Positions 5,816 to 7,010 of a DNA stretch of 7,010 nt are shown in pieces. This DNA comes from an uncultured Blastococcus sp. (GTDB taxonomy: Bacteria; Actinomycetota; Actinomycetes; Mycobacteriales; Antricoccaceae): the NCBI GenBank assembly GCA_946221975.1, contig CAMIGT010000066.1, positions 1-7,010 of the forward strand, in the 5' to 3' direction. The stretch's first letter is position 1. Each line of letters starts with the position of its first letter. The notes below the pieces were generated by a model. That model ran no database searches. It saw only the letters and a program-made list of their open reading frames with translations, and was not told the origin of the DNA. Both the position numbers and the translations under genes were made by a program.

Positions 5816-5881
5816 TGCTCGCTCCTTAGGAAAAGTGCCCGGCCCACAAGTCCTGGCACAAGTGCGGGACACGAATGGTCG

Positions 5882-6361
5882 TTACAGACCGCAGTATGCC
5901 TTCACCGCGTCCATCGCGACGGTGTAGGCATCCAGCCGGACCTCGATGCCCTGCCCGAGGCCCTGCACGAGCGTATCCATCTCGAAGACGACCGCCTGCA
6001 GCCTCGTCACGAGCGTGGGGTCGGCGATCGCCGGCAGCTGCGCGGTGATCTGGTCGGCGTACCCCTGGATCTCGGTGGCCAGCGCCGTGCGTTGCTCGGC
6101 AGTGGGGATGCTCCCACTGGTCGCGAGCGCCTTCCACGACGGCAAGAACCCCTCGGCCGCCGCGACCCCGGCCGCGCACTGCTCGTCGAGCAGCTGCTGC
6201 GGATCGACGGTCGAACCGCCATCGCTTTGCGGCGCGCTGACGCTCGACGAGGCGCCCGCCTGGGAGGCGGAACCCTCGACGCTGACGGTGCAGCTTGCGG
6301 CCACGAACGGAAGCACAACGCAGCCGACGGCGGCGGCGACGTGCTTCGCGAACGGCGTCAT
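5882..6361 (-). CDS. Small putative lipoprotein, function unknown
   Basis: I do not recognise this 159-residue protein. Its N-terminus looks like a lipoprotein signal: Lys6-His7, a hydrophobic stretch, then VAASC with Cys24 as the likely anchor; Ala at -3 is less common than Leu. A Ser/Gly/Ala/Gln-rich linker (27-51) follows, then a mainly alpha-helical domain. The mature domain has two cysteines, Cys62 near its start and Cys157 three residues from the end, which could form a disulfide joining the two ends. ATG 6361 has no strong ribosome site. A GTG at 6376 would add five residues (V/M-KAPT) and also gives a good signal peptide, with AGGA only two bases away. The frame stays open to 6598 but is arginine-rich there and reads as non-coding. 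It is divergent from aceE and upstream of ahpE. Confidence 0.75.
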   Translation of the reverse strand: MTPFAKHVAAAVGCVVLPFVAASCTVSVEGSASQAGASSSVSAPQSDGGSTVDPQQLLDEQCAAGVAAAEGFLPSWKALATSGSIPTAEQRTALATEIQGYADQITAQLPAIADPTLVTRLQAVVFEMDTLVQGLGQGIEVRLDAYTVAMDAVKAYCGL

Positions 6362-6647
6362 GGTCGGCGCTTTCACGGTCCTATCGGAAGTCGTTCGGCG
6401 TCTTGCAACACAAACGCCAACAGCGTACAGAACCGGCCGATGCTGGCCCTCCGGATGATCGGTCGGCCGCACCACTTTACTAGCCCGGCTTTGGCGGCGT
6501 ACTCGGCGGTAGCCTCGCGCTCTCAGATTGCGTGCCCGGGCGCACGGACACCGGCGCGGCGTCTGGAATAGATTGGGAGTACGCCGATCGCTCGCCACCC
6601 CTGGGCGGTCAACCGCGTCGCGCAGACCAGGCTAAGGAGAACCACTC
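6362..6647. promoter_or_regulatory. Divergent intergenic region between small lipoprotein gene and aceE
   Basis: These 286 bases hold no supported gene. On the minus side, TTGCAA (6403-6408) with a poor -10 17 bases further is the best, but weak, lipoprotein promoter. On the plus side there is a better aceE promoter at 6545-6574 and a clear ribosome site AAGGAG (6634-6639). I see no long inverted repeat here. Confidence 0.5.
6545..6574 (+). promoter_or_regulatory. Putative aceE promoter
   Basis: CGGACA (6545-6550) matches the last four bases of the -35 consensus, and TAGATT (6569-6574) fits TANNNT. The spacer is 18 bases. Transcription would start near 6581 and leave a leader of about 67 bases before the GTG start. 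Confidence 0.42.
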
Positions 6648-7010
6648 GTGACAGCCGATGAGATGACCGAGATCGCCGATGAGCTGGAACCGTCAGCCGA
6701 TCCGACTTCGCACGATCTGGTGGTGACCGGCCCCGACCCGAAAGACCGCACGCAGGCCATCCACGACGGCATGGCCACGCAGATCTATGACAGCGATCCG
6801 GACGAGACCCAGGAGTGGCTGGACTCGCTGGACGCGGTCGTCGACAACGCGGGACCGCTGCGGGCCCGCCACCTGCTCTCGCGGGTGATCGAACGCGCCC
6901 GCACCCGTGCCGTCGGGTTGCCGGCGCTGCGCAGCACGGACTACATCAACACGATCCCGCCGGAGGAAGAACCGGACTTCCCCGGCGACGAGGCGCTTGA
7001 GCGGCGTTAT
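6648..7010 (+). CDS. aceE: Pyruvate dehydrogenase E1 (AceE), N-terminal 121 residues, cut by window edge
   Basis: AceE is the homodimeric thiamine-diphosphate E1 subunit that decarboxylates pyruvate and passes the acetyl group to the lipoyl E2 subunit. Only about an eighth of the usual ~900 residues is visible. The match rests on N-terminal blocks shared with actinobacterial AceE: DPDETQEWLDSLD (50-62), GPLRARHLLSRVIERA (69-84), STDYINTIPPEEEP (96-109) and FPGDEALERRY (111-121). Cofactor and active-site motifs lie beyond the edge. GTG 6648 is supported by AAGGAG at 6634-6639 with an eight-base spacer. The first 30 residues are acidic and poorly conserved, as usual for this protein. The gene is divergent from the small lipoprotein and ahpE. 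Confidence 0.93.
   Translation, partial: MTADEMTEIADELEPSADPTSHDLVVTGPDPKDRTQAIHDGMATQIYDSDPDETQEWLDSLDAVVDNAGPLRARHLLSRVIERARTRAVGLPALRSTDYINTIPPEEEPDFPGDEALERRY

Noticed and set aside
6362..6598. N-terminal extension of the small lipoprotein to 6598
   Set aside because: It would add 79 Arg-rich residues ahead of a clear signal peptide and would overlap the likely aceE promoter.

Overview
The window is GC-rich chromosomal DNA of an actinobacterium. Evidence: strong third-position GC in every gene, GTG starts with AAGGAG-type ribosome sites, a tRNA gene without an encoded CCA, a homodimeric-type pyruvate dehydrogenase E1 (aceE), and a peroxiredoxin very close to mycobacterial AhpE. The genus cannot be fixed from the sequence. 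I see no phage, plasmid, insertion sequence or CRISPR array.

Left part (1-3410): a polyhydroxyalkanoate (PHA) turnover cluster. A PHA synthase (phaC, running off the left edge) and an acyl-CoA synthetase lie on the minus strand and share a 4-base GTGA overlap. An intracellular PHA depolymerase (phaZ) is divergent from them across a short regulatory gap. Together they can make the polymer, break it down, and reactivate the released hydroxy acids as CoA thioesters.

Middle (3411-3872): a gene-poor stretch around one tRNA-Val(UAC) gene on the minus strand. It holds three long near-perfect palindromes and a probable remnant of a membrane-protein gene. Two of the palindromes flank the tRNA, align without gaps, and differ by compensatory base changes. 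They look like two copies of one structured repeat family, and this is the least explained signal in the window.

Right part (3873-7010): on the minus strand, a lipoprotein with a polysaccharide deacetylase domain, then (upstream) ahpE and a small lipoprotein of unknown function. Divergent on the plus strand is the start of aceE, cut by the right edge. From memory, ahpE and aceE are also near neighbours in Mycobacterium tuberculosis, so this part appears to be conserved actinobacterial backbone.

No clearly new multi-gene system is visible. Most of the window is recognisable metabolism; the novelty is in the palindromes and in details of a few proteins.
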